Assembly: GCF_001571245.1 (NCBI RefSeq)
Contig: NZ_BCTK01000013.1
Coordinates: 124,001 to 188,000 of the forward strand
Origin: Achromobacter piechaudii NBRC 102461
Lineage (GTDB): Bacteria > Pseudomonadota > Gammaproteobacteria > Burkholderiales > Burkholderiaceae_B
Reading direction: 5' to 3'
Length of the DNA: 64,000 nt
A program made the position numbers and the translations under genes. Of this stretch, positions 1 to 9,066 are shown one piece after another; positions within the stretch are counted from its first letter, which is position 1, and each line of letters begins with the position of its first letter. Below the pieces are notes generated by a model. It ran no database searches. It saw only the letters and a program-made list of their open reading frames with translations, and was not told where the DNA came from.

Positions 1-575
1 GCGACGACCTGAACAAGCGCTATTCGTCGATCACCACCGAACCCGAGAAACTGCCCTTCATCGACCGCGTCGTGGCCGACAGCCGCACGGTGGCGCTGAA
101 TCACACCGCCGGCCTGTCCACGCCCCAGCAGGTCCAGATGGTGCTGTTCTCGCTCTTCTCGCTCATGGACACCACCGAAAGCTACAAGAAGGCGATGAAG
201 CGGCTGATCCGAGGGCGCAAGGCCGCGCTCTATCGCGGCATGGGCGCTGCCGCTCAGGCGGTGGACGAGAACGTGGTCGATTACTACACGCTGCTGGATG
301 TGGAACAGATGAGTCGGGAAGTCGGGGCGGACTTCGTCAAATGGCTGCTGGCCTCGATCAAGCCGCATGAGCTGCTGTTCCGGCTAGCGGAAGAGGCCGG
401 GGTAGTGCTGTTGCCGGGCAAGGGCTTTGGCACGCTGCACCCCTCGGGCCGCGTCTCGCTGGCCAACTTGAACGAGCAGGACTACGTGAAGATCGGCCAG
501 TGCGTGCGCAAGCTTCGTGACGAATATCTGGAGCGCTATCGGCAACAGCAGGGCGGTGCTGCCAAGGGCCGTTAG
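1..575 (+). CDS. asdA: Aspartate 4-decarboxylase, C-terminal part (5' end outside window)
   Basis: PLP-dependent beta-decarboxylation of L-aspartate to L-alanine and CO2 in the cytoplasm. Only about 190 C-terminal residues are present; the frame is open from base 3 and ends at TAG 573-575. The visible part has the C-terminal small domain of a large fold-type I aminotransferase-like enzyme, with 'LNHTAGLSTPQQVQM' and 'AGVVLLPGKGFG' as landmarks. The assignment rests on recognising this C-terminus and on the next gene, which encodes the dedicated aspartate:alanine antiporter; the pair asdA-aspT is a known metabolic unit that consumes a cytoplasmic proton per turnover and generates proton-motive force. 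The PLP lysine is not in the window, so catalytic competence cannot be judged here. A different class I aminotransferase is the alternative, but unlikely given aspT. Confidence 0.85.
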   Translation, partial: DDLNKRYSSITTEPEKLPFIDRVVADSRTVALNHTAGLSTPQQVQMVLFSLFSLMDTTESYKKAMKRLIRGRKAALYRGMGAAAQAVDENVVDYYTLLDVEQMSREVGADFVKWLLASIKPHELLFRLAEEAGVVLLPGKGFGTLHPSGRVSLANLNEQDYVKIGQCVRKLRDEYLERYRQQQGGAAKGR

Positions 576-633
576 AGACTGCCGGCCCGCCTGACAAGAA
601 CGTTGGCATCAAAGAGCCATCAAGGAGACAGTC

Positions 634-2322
634 ATGGACTGGTTTGTATCTACGCTGAAGGCCTACCCTGAAATCGCGATATTCCTGTCGCTGGGTATCG
701 GCTATTGGGTGGGCGGAAAGAGCTTCAAGGGTTTCAGCCTTGGAGCGGTGACTGCAACCTTGCTGGTGGCGATCGGCATCGGCATCCTGGGGGTGAAAAT
801 ATCTCCCAATGTGAAGTCGGTCTTCTTCCTGATGTTCCTGTTTGCCGTGGGCTATGGCGTGGGGCCCCAGTTCGTGCGAGGCATCGCCAAGGACGGCTTG
901 CCCCAGGCAATCTTCGCCGTCGTCATGGCGTTGCTGTCGTTGGGCGCGGCGGTCGTCGCCGCGCTTCTCGCGGGATACGACCTGGGATCCGCGGCGGGGC
1001 TGTTTGCGGGTTCGCAGACCATCTCCGCTTCGATGGGCCTGGCTACCGACGCGATCAACCGCCTTGGACGTTCGCCCGAGGAAAGCCAGGCGCTGCTGGA
1101 CGCCATGCCGATCGCCTACGCGGTCACGTACATATTCGGCACGGTGGGCTCGGCGATCATCCTGGCGCAGATCGGTCCGAAGCTGCTTGGTATCGACCTC
1201 GTGGCGGCATGCAAGCAGTACGAGCAGAAGATGGGCGCGGGGGGCGGGGCGGAAGACGCGTCGAACTGGTACGAATTCGAGGTGCGTGCTTATTCCGTGG
1301 CGGCGCAAAGCCCATTTATTGGCAGAACCGTCGGCGAACTGGAGGCGGGCACGCAGCCAGGCGTGCGCGCCTTCGTCGAGCGGATCAGGCGAGACGGCGT
1401 GATCATCGAGGCGGATCAGGCGACCGTGATCCAGGCCGGCGATGTGGTCGCCATCGGCGGCAAGCGCGACCAACTGATCGCGCGCTTGGGGCCCAGCGGC
1501 CGCGAGGTGGAAGACGCCGAACTGCTGGACATCAAGACCGAGGGTGTCGATATCTATATCTCGAACAAATCGGTGGACGGCAAGCCGCTGGAAGAGCTGG
1601 CGCGTTGGCCGGGCGCGCGCGGGGTGTTCCTGAAGAAAATCCGGCGCGGTCCGACCGAGACCGTGATTCCCATCCTGCCCAAGACCCAGTTGTTTCGAGG
1701 CGATGTCATCACCGTGGTCGGCAGGACGCAGGACATCGGGGCCGCCGCCAAGAACCTGGGCTATGTCGATCGGCCCACCAGCATCACCGATGTCGCCTTC
1801 ATGTCCCTGGCGATAACCGCCGGTGCGCTGATCGGCGCCGTGGTGATCAATGTCCGCGGCATACCGCTGACGATTTCCACCGCAGGCGGCGCGCTGATCG
1901 CGGGCATCGTGTTTGGCTGGTTTCGCGCCATCCATCCCACGTTTGGCCGCATCCCGGAACCGACGCTCTGGTTCATGAACTCTGTCGGCTTGAATGTGTT
2001 CATTGCCGTCGTGGGGATATCCGCCGGGCCTGGCTTTGTCGCCGGCCTGCAAAAGCTGGGCATCAGCCTGTTCTTGTGGGGCATCTTCGCGACAAGCGTC
2101 CCGCTGGTGCTGGGCATGTTCATCGCCAAGTACATCTTCCGCTTCGACCCCGCCTTGATCCTTGGCATCTGCGCCGGCGCGCGCACGACGACCGCGGCGC
2201 TCGGCATGGTGTGCGAAGTGGCCAAGAGCCAGGTTCCCGGCCTGGGCTACACGGTGACGTATGCGGTCGGCAATACCTTGCTCACGATCTGGGGCATGGT
2301 GATGGTCATGATTCTTTCGTGA
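634..2322 (+). CDS. aspT: Aspartate:alanine antiporter
   Basis: 562-residue inner-membrane exchanger of the AAEx family, importing aspartate against alanine. Sequence shows an N-terminal hydrophobic half (about residues 5-190), a soluble middle with two RCK_C/TrkA_C-like units (about 205-385, e.g. '[10 protein letters not shown]', '[14 protein letters not shown]' and later '[16 protein letters not shown]'), and a second hydrophobic half (about 390-562) containing '[14 protein letters not shown]'. This membrane-RCK-RCK-membrane order and the length match AspT. The ATG at 634 is preceded by AAGGAGACA. It lies 58 bases after asdA on the same strand, so the two are probably cotranscribed; together they form an electrogenic aspartate-decarboxylation cycle that removes protons. 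Confidence is high for family, good for substrate because of the neighbour. Confidence 0.9.
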   Translation: MDWFVSTLKAYPEIAIFLSLGIGYWVGGKSFKGFSLGAVTATLLVAIGIGILGVKISPNVKSVFFLMFLFAVGYGVGPQFVRGIAKDGLPQAIFAVVMALLSLGAAVVAALLAGYDLGSAAGLFAGSQTISASMGLATDAINRLGRSPEESQALLDAMPIAYAVTYIFGTVGSAIILAQIGPKLLGIDLVAACKQYEQKMGAGGGAEDASNWYEFEVRAYSVAAQSPFIGRTVGELEAGTQPGVRAFVERIRRDGVIIEADQATVIQAGDVVAIGGKRDQLIARLGPSGREVEDAELLDIKTEGVDIYISNKSVDGKPLEELARWPGARGVFLKKIRRGPTETVIPILPKTQLFRGDVITVVGRTQDIGAAAKNLGYVDRPTSITDVAFMSLAITAGALIGAVVINVRGIPLTISTAGGALIAGIVFGWFRAIHPTFGRIPEPTLWFMNSVGLNVFIAVVGISAGPGFVAGLQKLGISLFLWGIFATSVPLVLGMFIAKYIFRFDPALILGICAGARTTTAALGMVCEVAKSQVPGLGYTVTYAVGNTLLTIWGMVMVMILS

Positions 2323-2392
2323 AGGCATCCCGCCAACCTTGGCCATGTTCCAACTCAGTAATGGACCTTTCGCTTGATACCTGGGGATCGCT

Positions 2393-5134
2393 ATGACGAA
2401 CGATATGAACAGCAACCGCCAACTTGACCACCTGTTTTCGAACTCGGCCGCGCGGCTTGACCAGTGGCGCGATATGAATGCCAAGGCGCAGGCCTGGGCG
2501 GCCGAGGCCCGTATTGGCAAGAGCGCGAGGGGCGCAGAAAGCGTGCTGGAAGCGCTTGCGGCATTGCGACCCATGGAGACCTACTTCGCCTTTCCCGGCG
2601 CACGCTTGCTGCACACACTGGACGACCGCATCGCGGACGCCGACGCCATTGGCGCTGCGCGGCTGATCCTGCGCATGAGCAACGCGCTGCTGTGCGGCAG
2701 CTACCGCTACGACGAGGACGAGTGGGAGGCCGCAGAGGAATCGTCCGAGCACGGTCCGGACCGCACGCCTCCCGGCATGGCCGGGAGCCTGTCCTGGCGC
2801 CCCTATTTCGAAGCGCTATTCGTGAGCCCGGCGCCCGCCGCGCGCACCGCCGCGATCTGCCGAGAAATCCGAGAGCTGCGCCGGCACGACGACGCGATGA
2901 TCTACGAACCCGTCATGGTGGGTAGCGTCGAAGACGCAATCCTGGCCACCATCCTCAATGGCAAGCTTGAAGCCGTCGTCATCTATGACGGCATTCCGGT
3001 TCCCTCCAAGCATGACGCCCCGCTGCTGCGCAGTTTCCTCAGCGTCTACCAGCACCTGGATACCAGCGTGGATACGCCGCGCGAGGTCGGGCTGAAGTTG
3101 GCGCGGATGATAGCGAACATCCGGCCCGAGCTGGACATCTACCTGCTGACCGACCGAAAGGTGGAGCAACTGGCTGGCGATCCGGCCGCCTCGGTGATAC
3201 GGCGGGTGTTCTATGAAGTCGAAGAACCCATGGAAGTGCACCTGAACATCCTGGAGGGCGTGCGCGAACGCCATGTCACGCCGCACTTCGACAACCTCAA
3301 GCTGTACGCGGCCAAGCCCATCAGCACCTTCCATGCCTTACCCATCGCGCGCGGAAAGTCGATCATCAAATCCAACTGGATCCGCGATTTCGGCGAGTTC
3401 TATGGCTTGAACCTGTTCCTGGCGGAAACCTCCGCCACGACGGGCGGCATGGACAGCATGTTGGAGCCCACCGGCAACATCAAGCTCGCCCAGGACAAGT
3501 TCGCGCGCGCGGTTGGCGCGGACCACGTGTTCTTCGTCACCAATGGCACGTCGACGTCGAACAAGATGGTCTACCAGGCAGTGACCAAGCCGGGCGACAT
3601 CGTCATCGTGGACCGCAACTGCCATAAGTCGCACCACTACGGCATGGTGCTGTCCGGCGCGCAGCCGCTGTACGTGGAAGCTTTCCCGATGACCGAATAC
3701 TCGATGTACGGGGCGGTGCCGCTGCGCACGATCAAGCAGGCCTTGTTGGACCTGAAGGCGGCCGGGCGCCTGGACAAGGTCGCCATGCTCACCCTGACCA
3801 ACTGCACCTTCGATGGACACATCTACAACACCCGCCGCGTGATGGCCGAATGCCTGGCCATCAAGCCGGACCTGATTTTCCTGTGGGATGAAGCGTGGTT
3901 CGGTTTCGCCCGGTGGTCGCCGTTCCTGCGCATGCGCACGGCGATGGGCGCTGCCGCTGCCCTGCAAGAGTGGCGCGATGATCCCAAGGCGCAACAGGAG
4001 TGGGAAGCGCAGTGCGGCGAGCTGGGCGAGAATCTGGACCCGAAAGATCCGCGCCTGCTGGAGCGCGTGCTGGTCCCCAACCCCAAGGCCATGCGCATCC
4101 GTGTCTACGAGACCGATTCCGTTCACAAGTCGATGTCCAGCCTGCGGCAAGGGTCGATCGTCGCGGTGCGCGACGAAGACTACCAACATCACGTATCCGC
4201 CTTCCGCGAGGCCGTTTTCATCCACGCCTCGACCTCGCCCAACGCGCAGATCATCGCATCGCTGGATGTGGCGCGCCGCCAGATGGAATTGGAGGGTTAC
4301 GAGCTGGTCATGCGCGCCATCGAAGTCGCCCTGGCCATCCGGATCGAAGTCGGGAAACATCCCTTGATCTCGAAGTACTTCAGCGTGCTGGGCGCCGACA
4401 AGATGATCCCGGAGGAATATCGCGCCTCTGGTTTCGTCGACTTCCTGACCCCGGGCATGAATTGGCTGACGGCGGCCAAGGCGCTCAAGGACGATGAGTT
4501 CTGCCTGGACCCCACGCGCCTGACGCTCGTGTGCGGCACCGCCGGGTACGATGGCACCACATTCAAGAACCTGCTGGCGTCGGACTACAACATCCAGCTG
4601 AACAAGACCTCGCGCAACAGCGTGCTGCTGCAAAGCAATATCAACAATACGCGTAGCGACGTCGCCTCCCTCATCAAGGTGCTGCTCCGGATTTCCGAGG
4701 ACATAGAAATGCGCTTGAGGGACTCGGGCGAGGCGGGCAGGGCGGCCTTCGCAGAAAAGGTCAGGGGCTTGATGCAGGACGTGCCCAACCTTCCCAACTT
4801 CAGCCAGTTTCACGATGGCTACCGCGACGACCCGGACAGCGCGACGCCGGAAGGCAATATGCGAAGCGCGTTTTTCGCGGCCTATAACGAGGACGACTGC
4901 GAGTACCTTCCGCTGAACAGCCGCGAACTGGATCAGCGCCTGGAAGACGGCCCGCCGCTGGTCTCGGCGAACTTCGTCATTCCGTATCCCCCCGGCTTTC
5001 CCATCATGGTTCCGGGCCAGATCGTCGATGCGGATACCATTGAGTTCATGCGCCGCCTGGACGTGAAAGAGATCCACGGCTACAACGCCGCGCGAGGGAT
5101 AAAGCTGATCAAGCCAGCAGCGATAAAGATGTGA
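2393..5134 (+). CDS. Oversized Orn/Lys/Arg-type decarboxylase (913 aa)
   Basis: Fold-type I PLP decarboxylase of basic amino acids. Landmarks are 'FFVTNGTSTSNKMV' (about residue 380), 'DRNCHKSHHY', the PLP aspartate in 'FLWDEAWFGFA' and the Schiff-base lysine in 'DSVHKSMSSLRQG', Lys579. The protein is 913 residues, against roughly 710-760 for the well-studied inducible E. coli enzymes. The extra length lies in an N-terminal extension of about 170 residues before the usual wing/PLP domains and in a charged insertion of about 50 residues between the DEAW motif and the active lysine. Start ATG 2393 has GGGGA about 6 bases upstream. It follows aspT by 70 bases on the same strand, so a shared acid-stress or energy role is likely. 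Substrate (lysine, arginine or ornithine) cannot be read from sequence alone. Confidence 0.85.
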   Translation: MTNDMNSNRQLDHLFSNSAARLDQWRDMNAKAQAWAAEARIGKSARGAESVLEALAALRPMETYFAFPGARLLHTLDDRIADADAIGAARLILRMSNALLCGSYRYDEDEWEAAEESSEHGPDRTPPGMAGSLSWRPYFEALFVSPAPAARTAAICREIRELRRHDDAMIYEPVMVGSVEDAILATILNGKLEAVVIYDGIPVPSKHDAPLLRSFLSVYQHLDTSVDTPREVGLKLARMIANIRPELDIYLLTDRKVEQLAGDPAASVIRRVFYEVEEPMEVHLNILEGVRERHVTPHFDNLKLYAAKPISTFHALPIARGKSIIKSNWIRDFGEFYGLNLFLAETSATTGGMDSMLEPTGNIKLAQDKFARAVGADHVFFVTNGTSTSNKMVYQAVTKPGDIVIVDRNCHKSHHYGMVLSGAQPLYVEAFPMTEYSMYGAVPLRTIKQALLDLKAAGRLDKVAMLTLTNCTFDGHIYNTRRVMAECLAIKPDLIFLWDEAWFGFARWSPFLRMRTAMGAAAALQEWRDDPKAQQEWEAQCGELGENLDPKDPRLLERVLVPNPKAMRIRVYETDSVHKSMSSLRQGSIVAVRDEDYQHHVSAFREAVFIHASTSPNAQIIASLDVARRQMELEGYELVMRAIEVALAIRIEVGKHPLISKYFSVLGADKMIPEEYRASGFVDFLTPGMNWLTAAKALKDDEFCLDPTRLTLVCGTAGYDGTTFKNLLASDYNIQLNKTSRNSVLLQSNINNTRSDVASLIKVLLRISEDIEMRLRDSGEAGRAAFAEKVRGLMQDVPNLPNFSQFHDGYRDDPDSATPEGNMRSAFFAAYNEDDCEYLPLNSRELDQRLEDGPPLVSANFVIPYPPGFPIMVPGQIVDADTIEFMRRLDVKEIHGYNAARGIKLIKPAAIKM

Positions 5135-5139
5135 TGGCC

Positions 5140-5167
5140 GTGCGGCATGCGCTCAATGCTGCCGCAC
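5140..5167. terminator. Hairpin between convergent decarboxylase and phaC
   Basis: Perfect 8-bp inverted repeat GTGCGGCA / TGCCGCAC with a 12-base loop, located in the 18-base gap between two convergent genes and overlapping the last phaC codons. No T-run follows on either strand, so it is at best a weak or factor-dependent bidirectional terminator. Confidence 0.35.
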
Positions 5168-6928
5168 GTAGCTGCCCGGGGCAGGCTCCAACGAATCGGG
5201 GTCGGCGCCGGGCTCGCCCAGACTTGTCGATGCGGGCACGAGCGGGCTCGAATGCGCATCCAGCCAGGCGATCCATTCCGGCCACCACGATCCTTCGCGG
5301 CGCAGGCTGCTTTCCAGCCACTCATCGGGCCCGGAGCGCAATCCGTTTTCAGGCAGGCCGGATACCCGATACCAACGTCCGGCGTGCCCCGGTTCGCTGA
5401 CGATGCCCGCGTTATGCCCGCCGCTGGCCAGGACGAAATTGATCTGGGCGTCTGTCTGGTTGTGGATCTTGAAGACGGATCGCCACGGGGCGATGCGGTC
5501 CCGGTCGGCGCCCAAGGCGAAGATAGGGGTCCGGATATTGCGCAGCGCGATGACGTGCCCATCGACGCGATAGCTGCCTGCGGCCAGTTCATTGTTCAGG
5601 AACAGCTTGCGCAGATACTCGGCGTGCATCCGGTACGGCATGCGGGTGGAATCCGCGTTCCAGGCGACCAGGTCATTCGGCTTGGCGCGCTCGCCCATGA
5701 GATAGGTCCGGACGGCGCGCTCCGCCGTCTCGTCGATGGGGCGCAACGCCTGGAAAGCGGCGGCCATCTGGTCGGCGGACAGGTAGCCCTGCGCCCACAT
5801 GATGCTCTCCAGGAAATAGACTTCGCTCGCGTCGATATACAGCCCCAGGCCTCCCGGCTCGGTGAAGTCGGTCTGCGCCGCCAGCAAGGTGATCGTGGCC
5901 AGCCGGGTATCGGCCTGCCGGGCCATCGTCGCGGCGGCGATGGAAAGCAGGGTGCCGCCCAGGCAGTAGCCGACCGCATGCACCCGTTGGCCAGGCCTGA
6001 TCCTGCTCACGGCCTCCAGCGCCGCCATGAAGCCCAGGCTGCGATAGTCGTCCAATGTCAGGTCGCGGTCTTGCGCATCGACGTTGCGCCAGGAAATGCA
6101 GAAGACGGTATAGCCCTGCGACACGAGATAGCGGATCAGGGAGTTGCCCGGCGACAGGTCCAGCACGTAGTACTTCATGATCCACGCGGGCGTGATGAGG
6201 ATGGGTTCAGGGTGGACGTCGCCGGTGGTGGGCGCGTATTGAATCAGCTCGATCAGCGCGTTCCGAAACACCACCGCGCCCGGCGTGACCGCGAGCGTTT
6301 CGCCCACCTTGAAATGCTCCAGGCCTGCCTCGGGCCTTTTTTCGATGACGCGTTGCAGGTCGGAAACCAGATTGGTCCAGCCCACACACAGGTTCTGGCC
6401 TTGCGTGGACAAGGTTCGAGCGATGACGTCCGGATTGGACCAGGGGAAATTGGCCGGCGCGAACGCGTCGCAGCATTGGCGGGCACAGAACGACAGCAAC
6501 TGCGCATGGTGCGCGGTCATGCCGGGGACGCCCCCGGTGGCCTCGGACCACCAATGGCGCATCTCTTGATACGCGTGCCGCCAGGTATTGAACGGCTCGG
6601 CGCTCCAGGCGGTCGACGCATACCTCGGTGCGACGGGCTTGGCTGGTGTTGTGGCCGCCCGGTACGGCGTGGCATGCGCCGCCAGGGACGCGAGCGCTTC
6701 GCCATATTTCTGGATCAGCTCCAGCTGCTTGCCGGGCGCGGCATACAGATGGATCCACCAGTCCCACACCGCCAGCGACGCGGCCGCAGGCGATACGCCG
6801 CCGCTCACCGTGGCGATCAGCGCCTCTTTGCAGTGGTTGAGCGCCTGGAAAGGGCTATCGACTTGTTGGGCCGGCGTGTGCGGCGCGTCTGCGGGGATCG
6901 GAAATCGGCGCTTCGGATCGTCCGGCAC
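5153..6928 (-). CDS. phaC: Class I poly(3-hydroxyalkanoate) synthase
   Basis: 591 residues, close to the Cupriavidus PhaC (589). It polymerises (R)-3-hydroxyacyl-CoA on the surface of PHB granules. Seen: PhaC N-terminal domain (about 90-260), then the alpha/beta hydrolase core with the lipase-like box 'GYCLGG' and nucleophile Cys322, a putative catalytic Asp477 in 'GADRDRIAPW' and His505 in 'ASGGHNAGIV'. The residue after the catalytic Asp is Arg where many class I enzymes have His, a minor oddity. The start is GTG 6928, one base after the phasin stop, so the two genes are translationally coupled. Context with a phasin and the FNR/stress genes fits carbon and reductant storage under oxygen limitation. 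Confidence 0.93.
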   Translation of the reverse strand: MPDDPKRRFPIPADAPHTPAQQVDSPFQALNHCKEALIATVSGGVSPAAASLAVWDWWIHLYAAPGKQLELIQKYGEALASLAAHATPYRAATTPAKPVAPRYASTAWSAEPFNTWRHAYQEMRHWWSEATGGVPGMTAHHAQLLSFCARQCCDAFAPANFPWSNPDVIARTLSTQGQNLCVGWTNLVSDLQRVIEKRPEAGLEHFKVGETLAVTPGAVVFRNALIELIQYAPTTGDVHPEPILITPAWIMKYYVLDLSPGNSLIRYLVSQGYTVFCISWRNVDAQDRDLTLDDYRSLGFMAALEAVSRIRPGQRVHAVGYCLGGTLLSIAAATMARQADTRLATITLLAAQTDFTEPGGLGLYIDASEVYFLESIMWAQGYLSADQMAAAFQALRPIDETAERAVRTYLMGERAKPNDLVAWNADSTRMPYRMHAEYLRKLFLNNELAAGSYRVDGHVIALRNIRTPIFALGADRDRIAPWRSVFKIHNQTDAQINFVLASGGHNAGIVSEPGHAGRWYRVSGLPENGLRSGPDEWLESSLRREGSWWPEWIAWLDAHSSPLVPASTSLGEPGADPDSLEPAPGSYVRQH

Positions 6929-6929
6929 G

Positions 6930-7343
6930 TCAGGCGTTACCCGAGCCGGTGCTGCGCGCGGCGTTGCCGTTGGCGAGGAACTTCGCGGCGTCTTCGGCCA
7001 CTTGCGTCAATCGCTCCTGCCAGGGATTGGCGCTTTGTCGTAGCGCGACCGCCGAGGAGGCCGAGGCGTCGCGCATGATCTTCTCGATCTCGCGCCAAAA
7101 GGTCAGCTCACGCCCCAACAGGTCAGTGACGAATTTCTGCTGCAAGGCGAAGACCGCTTCGACGGATGACGCGCCGTCGATCTGGGAATTCGCGGCGTGG
7201 GAGAACGCCAGCAAATCCTTATCGGTCTTCAACTGCAAGGTGCGCAGCTGCTTCATGTAATCGAAGTAGTTCGTGGCCGCCGCCAGCGCAGTGTTGACGC
7301 TGTATTTGTACAGCGCCATATAGGGTTCGTAGTCGGGCTGCAT
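6930..7343 (-). CDS. Phasin family protein
   Basis: 137-residue, mostly alpha-helical protein (opening 'MQPDYEPYMALYKYSVNTA', then helices such as 'FALQQKFVTDLLGRELTFWREIEK') ending in an Ala/Gly/Ser/Asn-rich tail. This composition is typical of small amphipathic granule-coating phasins. The frame stays open upstream to 7775, but ATG 7343 has an AGGAGCTCTCC ribosome site and is the natural start. It sits directly upstream of phaC with one base between stop and start. A degenerate FNR half-site lies about 100 bases upstream. It could also be a PhaM-like granule-associated activator. Confidence 0.8.
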   Translation of the reverse strand: MQPDYEPYMALYKYSVNTALAAATNYFDYMKQLRTLQLKTDKDLLAFSHAANSQIDGASSVEAVFALQQKFVTDLLGRELTFWREIEKIMRDASASSAVALRQSANPWQERLTQVAEDAAKFLANGNAARSTGSGNA

Positions 7344-7440
7344 GGAGAGCTCCTGGGATGGGATCAACCGAGCCTGGAAGCGGTGCCGCATCGGACGCTC
7401 GACTCGTTCTTCAAGCTTACGAGCACCAGGCGGCGAAACC

Positions 7441-7454
7441 TTGATAAAAGGCAA
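7441..7454 (-). promoter_or_regulatory. Degenerate FNR-type site upstream of phasin-phaC
   Basis: TTGAT-AAAA-GGCAA; the left half is perfect, the right half has two mismatches to ATCAA. It is centred about 104 bases before the phasin ATG. Weaker than the other FNR boxes of this region and may be inactive. Confidence 0.35.
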
Positions 7455-7498
7455 GTTTGCGTGGCATGCCAGGCGGTAGGAAGCCGGCGCCCATCGCG

Positions 7499-8233
7499 CT
7501 AGCCGCAGCTCATCTGGCGCAGCGCGTCGACGTTGCTGATCTCCAGCTGCCTTCTGCTCACCTTGACCATAGATGCCTCTTGCAGCCGCGCAAGCACCCG
7601 GCACACGGTTTCCACTTTCATCCCGAGGTGGTTGGCGATGTCTTCGCGCGTCATCTTCAGCGTGAAGGCCAGCGGCGAATAGCCATTGGCGGCCATTTGC
7701 TCGGAAATGCCGATCAGAAATCCGGCGATCCGCTCTTCGGTCGTCATGCAGCCCAGCGTCAGCAAAAGCCGGCAATGCTGGTTCGCGTCATGCGCCATCA
7801 TGCGATTGAACAGCTGCGCGGCGCCGTTGAAGTGGTGGCAGTGGGTCAGCAGTTCGGCGTAGGGCAGGATGCAGAGCAGCGAGTCTTCCAAGGCGATGGC
7901 GTCGCAGGTGTGCAAGCCTGTTTCGATTCCATCCAGTCCCAGCAAGGCGCCGGCGATGGGAAATGCCGTGATCTGCTCCAGGCCCGACGGATTGGTGATG
8001 CGTATCTTGGCGGAGCCGGAACGCAGCTGATACAGATTCACCATGGGGTCGCCGGCGCGGTAGATGGATTCCCCGCATCGAATGAACCGTTGGGCATGGA
8101 CCGGCGCGGAAATACGTGGCGGATGCCCTTCCGATTCGGGGTGGCATAACGGGGCTCGCGCGCAAAGCGCGCACTGGGGCGGGATGAACGCACCCATCGT
8201 TGAACCGCTTTGACCTGCGACGATATTGTCCAT
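7499..8233 (-). CDS. fnr: FNR/Anr-like oxygen-sensing Crp-family regulator
   Basis: 244 residues. Has all four ligands of an oxygen-labile [4Fe-4S] cluster at FNR spacing: Cys21-x2-Cys24-x5-Cys30 ('CALCARAPLC') and Cys121 ('DSLLCIL'), against 20/23/29/122 in E. coli FNR. The cAMP-binding-like beta roll spans about 40-150, and the helix-turn-helix is near 'MTREDIANHLGMKVETVCRVL', where E, V and R fit FNR-type recognition of TTGAT half-sites. The start is taken as ATG 8233 because GAGGTG precedes it; the longer frame opens only with TTG at 8278. The surrounding 22 kb contains at least seven FNR-type boxes, so this is very likely the local regulator. The Crp-type reading is excluded by the cysteines. 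Confidence 0.92.
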   Translation of the reverse strand: MDNIVAGQSGSTMGAFIPPQCALCARAPLCHPESEGHPPRISAPVHAQRFIRCGESIYRAGDPMVNLYQLRSGSAKIRITNPSGLEQITAFPIAGALLGLDGIETGLHTCDAIALEDSLLCILPYAELLTHCHHFNGAAQLFNRMMAHDANQHCRLLLTLGCMTTEERIAGFLIGISEQMAANGYSPLAFTLKMTREDIANHLGMKVETVCRVLARLQEASMVKVSRRQLEISNVDALRQMSCG

Positions 8234-8387
8234 AGCGGCACCTCGGTGATGTTGGGCGCTGGGGTGACCTTTTTCCAAAGAGGACGAAGGTCCTGCGAAG
8301 GCATGGCCTTCAAAAGCAGTATGGAGCGCCCGCGTCGATCGGGCTATCAGCGCGGTTCAGCAGTTCGTGACGGCGCAGCCCTACAGG

Positions 8388-8405
8388 CGTAGGAGTATTC
8401 CTACG
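8388..8405. promoter_or_regulatory. CGTAGGA-N4-TCCTACG dyad between fnr and the two-component genes
   Basis: Perfect 7-bp inverted repeat with a 4-base spacer, preceded at 8380-8384 by another CCTAC that pairs with the first GTAGG, so three half-sites follow one another. It lies 155 bases upstream of fnr and 8 bases after the response-regulator stop. Could be an operator for a NarL/FixJ-type protein such as the neighbour, or a short hairpin that ends the kinase-regulator transcript; no T-run supports the latter. Confidence 0.5.
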
Positions 8406-8412
8406 ATGCCCG

Positions 8413-9066
8413 CTACAGATCGGGCAGCTCGGGCTCGTTGATCAAGTGGTGCCGGATCGCATAGCGCACCAGATCCGTCTGGTTGCGCAGATTCATCTTG
8501 GTCAGGATCCGGCTTTTGTAGGTGCTGACCGTCTTGTCGCTGAGGAACAGTCGCCGGGCGATATCCGAATTGTTCAGGCCGGAAGCTAGGTGCCTGAACA
8601 CCGAGAGTTCTCGATCCGACAAGAGCAGGTGAGGCAGGACGTCGGAGTGGTCCTGCCGCTCGAAGGCGATGCTCTCGGCCAGCGAAGGGCTCAGATAGCG
8701 ACCGCCTGCCGCGACTTTCCTGACCGCCTGGACCAGTTCGTCGGCGGCGCTGTCCTTGGTCAGATAGCCGGACGCGCCCGCCTTGATCGCCTGCGCCGCG
8801 TACTGCTGCTCGCCATGCATGGTCAGCACCAGGATGCGCAGGTCGGGATGGCAGTTCTTGATTTGCCGGATCAGATCGACGCCGTCACGGCCCGGCATGG
8901 ACATGTCCAGCACCAGCAGATCCCAGGCGCGCTGGCCCAGCAGTTGCAGCGCTTCGGACCCGTTGCCGGCTTCGCCCTGCACGCGGATGTCGCCCGCCTG
9001 TTCGAGCAGGCGTCGCAGCCCTTCTCGCAGCAGGGTGTGGTCGTCCGCCAGCATGACCGAGATCAC
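8413..9066 (-). CDS. NarL/FixJ-family response regulator
   Basis: 217 residues: receiver domain (about 1-120) with acidic pair Asp8/Asp9, phospho-acceptor Asp54 ('LLVLDMSMPGRDG') and Lys in 'YLTKDSA'; LuxR-type helix-turn-helix at about 148-205 ('LSDRELSVFRHLASGLNNSDIARRL'). The start is taken as GTG 9066, which overlaps the kinase stop as GTGA and has GGGAGG five bases upstream; ATG 9078 in the same frame lacks a ribosome site. Translation is therefore coupled to the sensor kinase. Output genes are unknown; the position next to fnr and PHA genes suggests redox or oxygen control. Confidence 0.9.
   Translation of the reverse strand: MISVMLADDHTLLREGLRRLLEQAGDIRVQGEAGNGSEALQLLGQRAWDLLVLDMSMPGRDGVDLIRQIKNCHPDLRILVLTMHGEQQYAAQAIKAGASGYLTKDSAADELVQAVRKVAAGGRYLSPSLAESIAFERQDHSDVLPHLLLSDRELSVFRHLASGLNNSDIARRLFLSDKTVSTYKSRILTKMNLRNQTDLVRYAIRHHLINEPELPDL

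Noticed and set aside
358-2574. 738-codon open frame on the minus strand
   Set aside because: Antisense to aspT and the decarboxylase start; Arg/His/Gly/Asp-rich composition typical of the opposite strand of GC-rich genes; no domain.
5147-7078. Long plus-strand frame over phaC
   Set aside because: Antisense shadow of phaC, which has all catalytic residues.
8440-8456. FNR-like TTGATCAAG inside the response-regulator gene
   Set aside because: Lies within coding sequence and lacks the 4-base spacer of an FNR dyad.
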